64,000 bases of DNA, taken from the NCBI RefSeq assembly GCF_013359945.1, contig NZ_JABWCS010000218.1:186001-250000 (forward strand), written 5' to 3'. Positions within the stretch are counted from its first letter, which is position 1; each line of letters starts with the position of its first letter. This DNA is from Paenibacillus agri (GTDB taxonomy: Bacteria > Bacillota > Bacilli > Paenibacillales > Paenibacillaceae). The position numbers were made by a program, and so were the translations under genes. The notes under the pieces are model-generated. The model worked only from the letters and a program-made list of their open reading frames with translations, was not told where the DNA came from and did not search any database. Of this stretch, positions 41,223 through 50,067 are shown one piece after another.

Positions 41223-41573
41223 ATGGGTAAATTTATTTTGAACACAGATTCTGTTAAAAAGATTATCAATGTCGAATTGGATGGCACCTTCTCTGAAGAG
41301 GATGGCATCAAATCCATTCAAGCTTATCAGCAAACCATTAACCCGATCACTCCAGCAGACTATGAGCTACACTTTGATTGCAGAAAGCTTAACGTTACCG
41401 CTCCTAATGTCGTACCTCTGCTGGAAGGATGCTTCATCATGATCAAGAAGGATGGCTTTGCCAAAGTAATCCTAACCCTTGAGAATAACCCAATTCTTAA
41501 AATGCAATTGGCTCGTCTGGGCCGTAAATCTGGTCTGGATAACCTGGAAATCATCTCTACAGTTACTGCATAA
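41223..41573 (+). CDS. Small alpha/beta protein, STAS-like
   Basis: About 117 residues with alternating strands and helices: KIINVELDGTFSEEDGIKSIQAYQ, then YELHFDCRKLNVTAPNVVPLLEG and FAKVILTLENNPILKMQLARLGRKSGL. This order and the strand-turn DCRKL resemble STAS domains (anti-sigma antagonist fold), but no phosphorylatable Ser in the usual DxSG loop is seen. It may be a partner or regulator of the ketosynthase-like protein. GGAG precedes ATG 41214 by only 2 bases, so I prefer ATG 41223. A 160-base AT-rich gap before it could hold a second promoter (TATAAT near 41151). Confidence 0.65.
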   Translation: MGKFILNTDSVKKIINVELDGTFSEEDGIKSIQAYQQTINPITPADYELHFDCRKLNVTAPNVVPLLEGCFIMIKKDGFAKVILTLENNPILKMQLARLGRKSGLDNLEIISTVTA

Positions 41574-41654
41574 GACATAACTTCATATTACAGCCTGTAT
41601 CTTACCTGCTCATGCAACGATCCATCAGCTCATCACTAATAAGGGGGCAATTCA

Positions 41655-42647
41655 ATGGCCGGCATACGCATCAGAGACATCGCTATTTATCATCCGAGTA
41701 ACAAAATCGGTAATGATTTCTACATCAAACATTTTGACGATAGAGGAATAGAGATTCGTGGACTTCTGGCGGCATTGGGTCGTGAAACCCGCTACAGTAT
41801 TGATAATGAGGACGAGAATGCACTGACTATGGGATTTGAGGCGGCCAGCAATGTGCTGGAGCAAGCGGGACTTGCTGGTGAAGATATCGATCTTATCGCC
41901 TTCTCCAGTCAAACGCCGGAATACATAATCCCGACCAATTCGGTGATCATGCACCGTTTGATTAATGCGGCTTCGCATACCATCTGCATCGATAGTAATG
42001 CAAACTGCACAGGGATGACTGCAGCCTTTGAACAGGTCAGCAGGCAGATGATGGCGAATCCCCGTATCCGCCGTGCGCTGGTAATTGGGTCTGACCATAT
42101 CCTTCCACATGCCGACCGCAATAACCCGGTATACTATGCCGGATTCGGCGATGCTGCCGCAGCGGTCATCCTTGAGCGTGATGAGAACGCAGTTGGATTA
42201 ATCGATTCTATCTACCAAACGGATACTTGTGTGTTGTACAATTCCGTCTTCCCTGCTGAAGGTTTAGCTAAATTGGGAACGAAGGGCATCGCTCCTGGCG
42301 AATTCAATGTAGAATTCACTCCCTTTGATGATTCCATTTGTGTAGACGCGGCTGTCGAATCGATCAAAACATTACTTGCCGATTCAGACATCGCTCCAGA
42401 GTCCATCAAAGCAGCCTGCTTCTCGCAGCTGTCTCTTCCCAATATACTCAGTGTTGCGGAAAAAGTCGGAATTGATAGCAGCGTAGCCGTGTATGTCGGG
42501 GATGAATTTGGTTATACTTCGACCAGCAGTCCATTTATTGCTCTTCATAAGGCTGTATCTACCGGACAGATCGAACGCGGCGATAAAGTATTATTCTGGA
42601 CTGTCGGTGGAGGCATGCAGAATATTGCAGTGGTGATCGAATACTAA
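41655..42647 (+). CDS. Divergent ketosynthase III (FabH-like) homologue
   Basis: A 330-residue thiolase-fold protein aligned throughout with FabH: IDLIAFSSQTPEYIIP, active-site SNANCTGMTAAFEQ (Cys118), RRALVIGSDHIL, AGFGDAAAAVIL and the C-terminal GGGMQNIAVVIEY. The catalytic His of FabH (VPHQANLRI) is Ser257 here (CFSQLSLPNI), and the Asn of HGNTSAAS is Tyr287 (FGYTSTSS). Decarboxylative condensation is therefore unlikely; acyl transfer from the Cys or a structural role, as in PqsB/PqsC or CerJ-like relatives, is more likely. AAGGGGGCAATTC precedes the ATG. It ends the c-di-GMP-controlled unit. Confidence 0.88.
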   Translation: MAGIRIRDIAIYHPSNKIGNDFYIKHFDDRGIEIRGLLAALGRETRYSIDNEDENALTMGFEAASNVLEQAGLAGEDIDLIAFSSQTPEYIIPTNSVIMHRLINAASHTICIDSNANCTGMTAAFEQVSRQMMANPRIRRALVIGSDHILPHADRNNPVYYAGFGDAAAAVILERDENAVGLIDSIYQTDTCVLYNSVFPAEGLAKLGTKGIAPGEFNVEFTPFDDSICVDAAVESIKTLLADSDIAPESIKAACFSQLSLPNILSVAEKVGIDSSVAVYVGDEFGYTSTSSPFIALHKAVSTGQIERGDKVLFWTVGGGMQNIAVVIEY

Positions 42648-42671
42648 GCTTACTTATATAATTGTACCAAT

Positions 42672-42716
42672 GAAGCATTCCAATAGCATTTTAATGCTGA
42701 GGAATGCTTCTTTTTC
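42672..42716 (+). terminator. Intrinsic terminator ending the c-di-GMP-controlled operon
   Basis: GAAGCATTCC / GGAATGCTTC with an inner AGCATT / AATGCT stem, followed by TTTTTC. This marks the end of the four-gene unit. Confidence 0.9.
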
Positions 42717-42722
42717 TATATT

Positions 42723-42860
42723 CAGCAGGCCTACGCAAAACCGATTCTAGGAGACATCTCTCCGGGTCTTAGGGATTATACTCATTTGTCTGTTAAAGGT
42801 GTTGCTGAAGGCGATAAGGGGCTGTACAGCTGTGTTTTGTTCCACGATGAACAAGATTAA
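42723..42860 (+). pseudogene. Possible C-terminal gene remnant
   Basis: One plus-strand frame without a start codon gives a normal-looking protein tail (KPILGDISPGLRDYTHLSV then VAEGDKGLYSCVLFHDEQD) before a stop at 42860. The frame opens only at 42687, inside the terminator, so this could be a relic of a gene lost between the operon and resE. Too short to name, and chance is not excluded. Confidence 0.28.
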
Positions 42861-42874
42861 TCGGTTCCATTCAA

Positions 42875-42905
42875 CAAAAAAGCACCTCCGAAGATCAGAG
42901 GTGCT
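42875..42905 (-). terminator. Intrinsic terminator after resE
   Basis: Minus strand AGCACCTC-TGATCTTCG-GAGGTGCTTTTTTG, 18 bases beyond the resE stop. Confidence 0.93.
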
Positions 42906-42923
42906 GTCAGGCTTTGTTTAGAA

Positions 42924-44363
42924 TTACTGTTTTTCGACAGGTAAGCGCAGTGTAAAGGTCGTTCCTTCACTCAATTTGCTCGCAGCCGAGATGTGACCAT
43001 GATGGGATTCGACGATATTTTTAACAATAGCGAGACCAAGCCCCGTTCCTCCAGATTCTCCGCGGACACGAGCTTTGTCAGCCTTGTAAAACCGTTCAAA
43101 GATATACGGGAGGTCATCCGGCGGAATGCCGACACCTTCGTCCCGGATTTCGATCTCGACATAACGGCGGCTCTCCTGTACAGATTGACCAGCGACGATC
43201 AGAATCTTTTTCCCGGCAGGGGTGTGGCGGAAAGCATTATCCAGCAGGTTCGTGAGAACTTGCTCCAGCTTATCCTCATCGGCCGCCTTCAGCAAGAGTT
43301 CTTCACTTAACTTCCTGTATTGCAGATCAATACCACGTTCCTTGGACCTTACAGAAAACTTGCGGTAGACCCGTTCCAGCAGTTCACTCATATCGACCTG
43401 AGCCTTTAGCATATCTGTATGCCCAGCTTCCATTCGTGCCAGATCCAGCAGATCCTTCACGAGCCTGCCCATGCGCAGCGATTCATCATGAATGACCTGA
43501 ATCAGTTCGCTGCTCTCCTCGGGTGAAGAGGCCATCCCATCAAGCAGCGCTTCGCTGTACCCCTGCATCATAGACAACGGAGTGCGAATCTCATGCGATA
43601 CATTCGCTACGAAGTCACGCCGCATCTTCTCCAGCTTGACCTCCTCAGTTACATCACGCAGAACCGCTACAGCACCCCGGATATGGTTCTCGGAATACAG
43701 CGGTGCCATATGTACAGACCAGACACCCTGCCGGACATGCACGTTGGAGCGCTGGTCTCCCCCTTCCTGCAACGTACTCAGAAAGAGCGGACGAAGCGGT
43801 AACGGAACCTCTCCCTTGCTGATGATCTCCTCACCGGGCTCGGGGTCTGCTTCCTGCTCCCACTCCAGATTACGCCAGGTCTCCAGCAGAGATTGTCCAT
43901 GCGGATTAGTCAGAATAATGTGACCATCAATGTCAAAGGTGACCACTGCATCACTCATACTGCGCAGAACACTGGACAGATGACCCTTCTCATGATTCAG
44001 ACTGCGAATATTCTCTTCCAGCTCCGCCGCCATATGGTTGAAGGAGGTGGCGAGCTGTCCGATTTCATCACTGGTGACAAGGGTCAGCCGGGTTCCGTAT
44101 TCGCCTTTGCGAATGTTGTTAGCGGCCTCGATCACCTGCTGCATCGGCTGTGTAATCTTAGTGAACAGAAATAAGGCAAAGAACGTCGTCAGAGAAAACC
44201 CAATCATGCATGTGTACAAAAATAAGCGCTTGATCGCCCCGGAATTGGCAAAATTACTGTCGATATAAGGCAACAGGAATAGTCCCAGTGTCATCAGTAC
44301 GACAGCAACCAGACAGATGATCGTGACCCACAGCTTGCCGACAAGGCTTCTCCAGAAGTTCAC
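42924..44363 (-). CDS. resE: Sensor histidine kinase ResE
   Basis: ResE phosphorylates ResD in response to oxygen limitation or nitric oxide, controlling respiration genes. The 479-residue protein has an N-terminal membrane segment, an outer loop shorter than in Bacillus ResE (about 589 residues in total there), a second membrane segment, HAMP (FTKITQPMQQVIEAANNIRKGEYG), PAS, the phospho-acceptor VSHEIRTPLSMMQGY, and ATPase motifs NLLDNAFRHTP, DEGVGIP and GGTGLGLAIVK. It follows resD with adjacent stop and start. Confidence 0.93.
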   Translation of the reverse strand: MNFWRSLVGKLWVTIICLVAVVLMTLGLFLLPYIDSNFANSGAIKRLFLYTCMIGFSLTTFFALFLFTKITQPMQQVIEAANNIRKGEYGTRLTLVTSDEIGQLATSFNHMAAELEENIRSLNHEKGHLSSVLRSMSDAVVTFDIDGHIILTNPHGQSLLETWRNLEWEQEADPEPGEEIISKGEVPLPLRPLFLSTLQEGGDQRSNVHVRQGVWSVHMAPLYSENHIRGAVAVLRDVTEEVKLEKMRRDFVANVSHEIRTPLSMMQGYSEALLDGMASSPEESSELIQVIHDESLRMGRLVKDLLDLARMEAGHTDMLKAQVDMSELLERVYRKFSVRSKERGIDLQYRKLSEELLLKAADEDKLEQVLTNLLDNAFRHTPAGKKILIVAGQSVQESRRYVEIEIRDEGVGIPPDDLPYIFERFYKADKARVRGESGGTGLGLAIVKNIVESHHGHISAASKLSEGTTFTLRLPVEKQ

Positions 44364-45080
44364 CTATTTAGGTACCTCAAGTTTGTAGCCTACTCCCCAT
44401 ACGGTCGTGATCATGCTTGCAGATTCCGGCGATACTTTATTCAATTTCTCACGAAGACGCTTTACATGCGTATCTACAGTGCGCAAATCTCCGAAAAATT
44501 CATAATTCCAGACGTCCTTGAGCAGTTCTTCACGCGAGAACACCTTATCTGGCGAAATCGCCAGGTAATGCAGCAGCTCGTATTCCTTAGGGGTCAGGCT
44601 GACTTCCTGGCCGCCGGCAGTTACACGGTGAGCATCATGTTCGATAATAAGGTGCGGGAATACAATATTGTTGCTGGAATTGCTCTCCTTGGATAGAAAA
44701 GCTGTAGCCGAGGAGCGGCGCATAATCGCCTTCACCCGGTAGATGACTTCACGCGGACTGAACGGCTTGACGACATAGTCGTCTGCCCCCATCTCAAAGC
44801 CCTGCACCCGGTTGATCTCCTCACCCTTGGCGGTAAGCATTAACACTGGTGTCGATTTAACGCCGCGAAGTCTAGTCAGCACTTCAATCCCGTCAATGCC
44901 GGGCAACATTACATCCAGCAGAATCAGCCCGTAATCATTGGCTGTTGCTTTGCGAAGGGCAATTTCGCCGTCCTCTGCCTCATCAATTTCATAACCTTCT
45001 TTTTCGAGATACATCTTAAGCAGGCGGCGGATACGTTCTTCGTCATCCACGACCAGAATTCTGTTCAAATGATCTGCCAT
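44364..45080 (-). CDS. resD: Response regulator ResD
   Basis: An OmpR-type regulator: receiver domain with acidic pocket (VVDDEERI), phosphorylated Asp in LILLDVMLPGIDG and Lys in VVKPFSP, then a winged-helix DNA-binding domain (LTPKEYELLHYLAISPDKVFSREELL, GDLRTVDTHVKRLREKL). It is the partner of ResE and activates resABC and other respiration genes in Bacillus. 238 residues. It lies 76 bases downstream of resC, leaving room for a separate promoter. Confidence 0.96.
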   Translation of the reverse strand: MADHLNRILVVDDEERIRRLLKMYLEKEGYEIDEAEDGEIALRKATANDYGLILLDVMLPGIDGIEVLTRLRGVKSTPVLMLTAKGEEINRVQGFEMGADDYVVKPFSPREVIYRVKAIMRRSSATAFLSKESNSSNNIVFPHLIIEHDAHRVTAGGQEVSLTPKEYELLHYLAISPDKVFSREELLKDVWNYEFFGDLRTVDTHVKRLREKLNKVSPESASMITTVWGVGYKLEVPK

Positions 45081-45156
45081 TTCACTACAACCCCTTCATC
45101 AAATACAGTAGAACGTTACCCTTACTATCGGCTGTTTTGGCAGATTTACTTACCGC

Positions 45157-46419
45157 TTAATCCGTTCCTGCATAGGAATGAAGTCCGGCAATGACCAGAT
45201 TAACGCCAATCAGGGTAAACATTACGACCAAAAAGCCGAGTACGGCGAGCCATGCGGACTTGCGTCCCTGCCATCCGCGAGCAAGCCGTAAATGGAGATA
45301 GGCGCTATAAAACAGCCAGGTGACAAGAGCCCAGACCTCTTTGGGGTCCCAACCCCAGAATCTTCCCCAAGCCACTTGAGCCCATATCATTGCAAAAATC
45401 AAAGCCCCCAGTGTAAAAATCGGGAAGCCTATCGCTATCGCCCGGTAGGTGATCTCATCAAGATCATCAGCGTCGATACCGTCCATTGCGGGATGCAGGG
45501 CTGCTCCCAGCGGTTTGCGGATAATTAGCCGAATCAACCCGTAGAGAATTAGCCCGGAAAGGAGCGACCAGATTACGGTATTAAACTTCCGTCCCGCGTT
45601 CACGCCATTCATCCAGGAAGGCGCTTCAAACAACGGTTTTTTCATGCCCAGGAAGGGCTGGAAGCTCTCAATTTCGCTATGGTAAGGTGCCACAATAGGC
45701 GGCATTTTATAACTCACTCTCTCTATTGTACTATCTTCCTGCCCAGGGCTGTCAATCGTAACGTTCTCGCGGACAAAAATCGATTCGTATCCGGCTCCCC
45801 GGAAAGCAAAAACCGACCCCAGAAAGGCTATGATGACAATAATAGAGAACAAGGTAAATTCAACAAGCCGTTGCTGCTTCCGGTCATTCTTCTCCTTGCT
45901 AGTGAAGTTCACAGTGCGCAGGAGATACATGAGTCCCGCGGCAAAACCAACAGCAAAGAACGACTCGCCCAGCGCTGCCAGCGTAACGTGGATGTTCAGA
46001 TAGATAGATTTCAGCGAAGGGATCAACGGCTGAACCTCCTGCGGGAACACAGCAGCATAAGCCATAATAATAATCGAGATAGGAACTGCGAACAGTCCCA
46101 GCAAGATTTTACGGTAAATAGCGAACATCACGGTAAACGCAACCATCACCATCATCGACAGGAAGGTCATGAATTCATACATATTACTAACCGGGATATG
46201 ACCTGCCCCTGCCCAGCGGGTAAAGAAATAAGCCATGTGGCACAATAGTCCCAGTGAAGAGGCGATAAAAGCAATTCGGCCCCAGCGGGCAGTGTGTTCC
46301 TCCGGTTTGCGACCAGACCACTTCCGGCCCATAATGGCAATCGTGAATAGCATGAACGAACCGCTGTATAAGAAAAAGGCGGCTATAAAAACATCACTGC
46401 TGAAATCGAGTAAGCTCAT
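45157..46419 (-). CDS. resC: Cytochrome c biogenesis protein ResC (CcsA family)
   Basis: ResC, with ResB, moves heme to the outside and joins it to apocytochrome c. The protein has about eight or more membrane segments and the heme-handling WWD-type loop WGRFWGWDPKEVWALVTWLFYSAYLHLRL. Length 420 is in the family range. Its start overlaps the resB stop (ATGA). Confidence 0.95.
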   Translation of the reverse strand: MSLLDFSSDVFIAAFFLYSGSFMLFTIAIMGRKWSGRKPEEHTARWGRIAFIASSLGLLCHMAYFFTRWAGAGHIPVSNMYEFMTFLSMMVMVAFTVMFAIYRKILLGLFAVPISIIIMAYAAVFPQEVQPLIPSLKSIYLNIHVTLAALGESFFAVGFAAGLMYLLRTVNFTSKEKNDRKQQRLVEFTLFSIIVIIAFLGSVFAFRGAGYESIFVRENVTIDSPGQEDSTIERVSYKMPPIVAPYHSEIESFQPFLGMKKPLFEAPSWMNGVNAGRKFNTVIWSLLSGLILYGLIRLIIRKPLGAALHPAMDGIDADDLDEITYRAIAIGFPIFTLGALIFAMIWAQVAWGRFWGWDPKEVWALVTWLFYSAYLHLRLARGWQGRKSAWLAVLGFLVVMFTLIGVNLVIAGLHSYAGTD

Positions 46420-48101
46420 GCTTGACCTCCCCCGTTGTCCAATGATTTTTCATCCACTACCATGTCTACCTTCTCCAGAATGGATACGATCTCACGTCGA
46501 AATCCGAACCAGTTCTTGTTCGTATGTCCTCCTAGGATTAGCTCTCCGTTCTGGACGGTTAGCCAGATGCGTCTGTGCTGCCAGTAGAAGCCCAGGACAA
46601 GGCCTAACATCACTATACCCGCACCTATCCATACAAAAGGCATGGCCCGGTCCACACGCACATTCAGGTATGCCGTAGATTCGGAAAAATCGACATCCTG
46701 CATGCTGCTGACTTCAAGCTCCAGAAAGCGATCTGCCCCGCCCAGCTTGTCGTTGATGCCTTCCTGCTGGAATTGCACCTTGTCAACCTGCTTAGGGAAA
46801 TAAAAGTACTGTTGACCATCTGCCGGCAGGCCCGGTCCCTTGATCAGGAAGAGAAACGCCGGTGCATTGGGATATGGCGTTTTGGACACTGGCTGCCCGC
46901 TCTCGTTCAGACCAAAGTCCATGTACTTCTCTTTCAGGGTAAGCGTATAAGGTCCTGCCTCGAAGCTGCGCTGCGGATTCTTCATCTCCAGCTTGAATTT
47001 GCCGTACGCTTCCCCGGTCACCTTATTCTTAAGTTCCGGCTGTACTGAACGCAGGACAGGGGTGAGATCATAATCAAACTGATACGCTTTCAAACCATTG
47101 TAGCTCAAAGGAGAGTTGACCTGAATATCATGTGCGGCCACTTCTTTTAGCTGCGGTGTACGCGTCGGATCCCCACAGTCTGCTATACATTCGTACAGGA
47201 CCGCCTTAGTTTCGTACAGCTTGGGCAGCACTTTTTTGCCCCGGAATTCTTCCGGCATTTCAGCTTCGGTGTAGAATTCTACGGTGAATTTCTCATTCTT
47301 AAGATAAAAGGTCGTATCCGGAATTGGCGTAACCTCCCCTTGCGGAAAGGCAAGATGCTGATCCATATTTAGACCCGGCAACCCTCTCGCAAGTACGGCA
47401 AGTAAAAAAATAATCAGGCCGATATGTATGACGTATGGCCCCCAGCGGCTGAAGCGGTGTTTCTCGGCGAGTAGCGCCCCGCCCTCCGTGATGACACGGT
47501 AACCACGCTTCTTCAGCGGCTGAGATATCCGGCCGACCCATTCCTCCGGCTCTTCCCCCATTTCCGTGACCAGCACGACCTTTTGCCGGGTCAGGAACTG
47601 TCGGTGTTTGCGGATTTTCTGTCTTGTTAGCGCTTTATAAAGTGGAAGCACGCGGTCAAGGCTACAAATCACGAGCGAGGCCCCGATCATTACCAGCAGC
47701 AGGACGAACCACCAGGATTCATATGTATGGGATAGTCCGAGCTTATAATAGATGTGCCCTGCTGTTCCGTATTGCTCCTTGTAATACGTTGAAGCATCGA
47801 TGTTGAGAAAGGTACTCTCCTGCGGAAAGATGGTTCCCAGCATGGAGCCAAGCAGTGTTAAAACGATCAGATAGATGGCAATTTTGACGGATGAAAAAAA
47901 GTTCCAGACGAGGTCGATCACATTCGGGTTGGAACGTTGTGAACGGCGGGCTACACCGTCATAACGCATTTCAAGGTTTTCACTGGAATTCCCCGTTTCG
48001 TCAAGCGGCTTGCCGCAGGCTTCGCAGAGGACTGTGCCAACCGGATTCTGATGTCCGCATTCGCATTTGGTGTTGGTAATTAACGGCGTCCGTCCGCTCA
48101 T
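46416..48101 (-). CDS. resB: Cytochrome c biogenesis protein ResB with N-terminal zinc ribbon
   Basis: ResB forms the heme-transfer complex with ResC. Membrane segments near residues 75-95, 130-150, 225-245 and 495-515 flank a large outer domain (TFYLKNEKFTVEFYTEAEMP, SPLSYNGLKAYQFDYDL). An extra N-terminal stretch of about 60 residues holds two cysteine pairs (KCECGHQNPVGTVLCEACGK), a likely zinc ribbon in the cytoplasm. Start and stop overlap resA and resC. Confidence 0.94.
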   Translation of the reverse strand: MSGRTPLITNTKCECGHQNPVGTVLCEACGKPLDETGNSSENLEMRYDGVARRSQRSNPNVIDLVWNFFSSVKIAIYLIVLTLLGSMLGTIFPQESTFLNIDASTYYKEQYGTAGHIYYKLGLSHTYESWWFVLLLVMIGASLVICSLDRVLPLYKALTRQKIRKHRQFLTRQKVVLVTEMGEEPEEWVGRISQPLKKRGYRVITEGGALLAEKHRFSRWGPYVIHIGLIIFLLAVLARGLPGLNMDQHLAFPQGEVTPIPDTTFYLKNEKFTVEFYTEAEMPEEFRGKKVLPKLYETKAVLYECIADCGDPTRTPQLKEVAAHDIQVNSPLSYNGLKAYQFDYDLTPVLRSVQPELKNKVTGEAYGKFKLEMKNPQRSFEAGPYTLTLKEKYMDFGLNESGQPVSKTPYPNAPAFLFLIKGPGLPADGQQYFYFPKQVDKVQFQQEGINDKLGGADRFLELEVSSMQDVDFSESTAYLNVRVDRAMPFVWIGAGIVMLGLVLGFYWQHRRIWLTVQNGELILGGHTNKNWFGFRREIVSILEKVDMVVDEKSLDNGGGQA

Positions 48102-48622
48102 GGGCCCACCAGCTTTCCGATTTGTGAATCCAGCGTATCCAGATCAAGCTGACCGATATGAATACTGTCCACCTTGCCCTTTTTATTAATGAAAAAAGTC
48201 GTAGGCATCGGCGAAATCCCGTAGCTGCGTACTGCATCCCGCCCCGGGTCCATAACAATCGGAAAATTGATGTTTACCATCTTCACAAAGTTTTCCACAG
48301 TCATTTGGTCTTCGCCTACATTTACGCCTACGACAACAACGCCTTGATCCTTCCATTTCTCCCACTGTGCCTGGAGAGCTGGCATTTCCTTCACGCATGG
48401 CGCACACCAGGAGCCCCAGAAATTCAGCACGACAGCCTTACCTTTGTACTCATCGAGCGTATGAGCTTTGCCGTCCAAGCCCAACAGCTCAAAGGCTGGC
48501 GCCTTGCTGCCTTCCTTGGGTTTCCCGTCCCCTCCAAATACGGAGGTAGCGATGGCATAGCCGCCAAGCAGGACTACCAGTAATAAAATTACAATCTGAA
48601 CCGGTTTTCTAGCTTTGCCCAC
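48098..48622 (-). CDS. resA: Thiol-disulfide oxidoreductase ResA
   Basis: ResA reduces the cysteines of apocytochrome c on the outer side of the membrane so heme can be attached. One N-terminal membrane helix (PVQIVILLLVVLLGGYAIA) is followed by a thioredoxin-like domain with the active site GSWCAPCVKEMP (CxxC: CAPC) and the cis-proline PMPTTFFI. 174 residues. GTG start behind AAGGGGGC. It heads resABC, 111 bases after rluB. Confidence 0.96.
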   Translation of the reverse strand: MGKARKPVQIVILLLVVLLGGYAIATSVFGGDGKPKEGSKAPAFELLGLDGKAHTLDEYKGKAVVLNFWGSWCAPCVKEMPALQAQWEKWKDQGVVVVGVNVGEDQMTVENFVKMVNINFPIVMDPGRDAVRSYGISPMPTTFFINKKGKVDSIHIGQLDLDTLDSQIGKLVGP

Positions 48623-48733
48623 ACATGAAGCCCCCTTCTGCGACGCAACTCGTTACTTTAGTTGTTAGGTGTGAACATCCTATGAACATTATAACGAATA
48701 TTGTCACAACTTTAGGGCGCCAAATTGTGAACT

Positions 48734-49492
48734 TTATGTGTCCTTGCGTGGTGTTTTTGACTTAAGCAATCCATTTTTGGCAATTTGCTGCAGATGATTG
48801 ATTTCATCCTTAGTCAAATGGCGATAGGAGCCACGTTTGAGATTCTGCAGCAAAATATCTCCGAACGAAATCCGTTTCAAACGAATAACGGGATGAGAGA
48901 CAGCCTCGAACATCCGGCGAACCTGACGGTTACGGCCTTCGTGGATTGTGATGCTGATTACCGCTTCCTTGTTGGCTTCATCGATATCCTTGTACTCCAC
49001 CTCTGCCGGAGCTGTCATGCCATCCTCAAGCTTGATGCCCGCCTTGAGCTTGTCCAGCGCGCTGCCATGTGGTACACCCTTAACCGTGGCCAGGTACGTC
49101 TTGGGAACATGATGCTTCGGATGCGTCAGCAGATTGGCGAATTCGCCGTCATTGGTCAGCAGCAGCAATCCTTCCGTATCATAGTCCAGGCGGCCAACAG
49201 GGTATACCCGCTCGTTGATGCCCTTCAAATAATCCGTAACGACCTTACGGCCTTTAGGATCGGAAGCACTTGTGATTACGCCCTTGGGCTTGTTGAACAT
49301 AATATAGATTTTATTCTCGCCCCGGATTTCTTTGCCGGAGACCTTGATAATATCTTGGGCGGGGTCCACCTTCGTACCCAGTGTGGTCACGAGTTCCCCG
49401 TTAACCTCTACTTTGCCGGCCAAAATCAATTCCTCGCATTTGCGTCTGGATGCAACGCCAGCTTGTGCCAAAACTTTCTGTAATCTTTCCAT
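48734..49492 (-). CDS. rluB: 23S rRNA pseudouridine synthase, RsuA family
   Basis: The enzyme makes a pseudouridine in 23S rRNA (position 2605 in E. coli numbering for RluB). An S4 domain opens the protein (MERLQKVLAQAGVASRRKCEELI), followed by the catalytic domain with VYPVGRLDYDTEGLLLLTNDG (catalytic Asp in RLDYDTEG) and EGRNRQVRRMF. 252 residues. Position next to the res cluster and spmB is as in Bacillus ypuL. Confidence 0.94.
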   Translation of the reverse strand: MERLQKVLAQAGVASRRKCEELILAGKVEVNGELVTTLGTKVDPAQDIIKVSGKEIRGENKIYIMFNKPKGVITSASDPKGRKVVTDYLKGINERVYPVGRLDYDTEGLLLLTNDGEFANLLTHPKHHVPKTYLATVKGVPHGSALDKLKAGIKLEDGMTAPAEVEYKDIDEANKEAVISITIHEGRNRQVRRMFEAVSHPVIRLKRISFGDILLQNLKRGSYRHLTKDEINHLQQIAKNGLLKSKTPRKDT

Positions 49493-49512
49493 TTTCGACT
49501 AGTCACCTCAGA

Positions 49513-49857
49513 CTAATGATAACCACCCGAGGGATAAATCACAAGTTCATTCCACGGAAAAAATGCACCAGGGCAAGAATTGCTGTGGGGTTCGATAAGA
49601 AGTGGGGTCATTCGGTAGCGCGAGGTCAGCTCCAGAATCAGTTTGCCTGTGGCAAACAGCTGGTCCTTTCTGCGCTGTGGCTCCGGCGCACTTTCAGCTG
49701 TACTGTAATCTCCCTCCAGACAGAGATGAATATAATTTGGATCGGTGAGCAGCGGGGCGGCATAAATGGATCCGTCTTGCCCGACCCAGAAATCGAAGCC
49801 TTTACCGTTAATTGACGGGCAGCGGGAATGGTGTAGAATAAAACCTTTGTACGTCAT
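49513..49857 (-). CDS. Short amidase_2-like protein
   Basis: About 114 residues that resemble N-acetylmuramoyl-L-alanine amidases of the T7-lysozyme/PGRP fold: an early ILHHSRCPSING (first zinc His), FWVGQDGSIYAAP, HLCLEGDYS and a late EPHSNSCPGAFFPW with His and Cys ligands. If active it would cut the stem peptide from the glycan; being short and lacking a signal peptide, it may act in the mother cell or be released on lysis. ATG 49857 is preferred; the frame is open to 49896. Confidence 0.75.
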   Translation of the reverse strand: MTYKGFILHHSRCPSINGKGFDFWVGQDGSIYAAPLLTDPNYIHLCLEGDYSTAESAPEPQRRKDQLFATGKLILELTSRYRMTPLLIEPHSNSCPGAFFPWNELVIYPSGGYH

Positions 49858-49972
49858 CAGCAGAATCTCTCCCTCCACACATTGCTGCAATAGCATATGC
49901 CCAGAAGTAGAGCTGGGTGACGAACTATCGGTTAATATCTTGTACTTTGCAAAAGGGGGAGATTACGGGTAG

Positions 49973-50014
49973 GGAGATACGGAGAGATGCGGACAGATAC
50001 GGAGAGATACGGAG
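49973..50014 (+). repeat. 10-base tandem repeat GGAGAGATAC, about 4 units
   Basis: Units GGAGATAC, GGAGAGATGC, GGACAGATAC and GGAGAGATAC follow each other. The unit length is near one DNA helical turn. Confidence 0.9.
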
Positions 50015-50067
50015 GACAGAGAACAAAAGCAAGATGTATTCATTTCATGAGACTTCCAGGGACTTAT

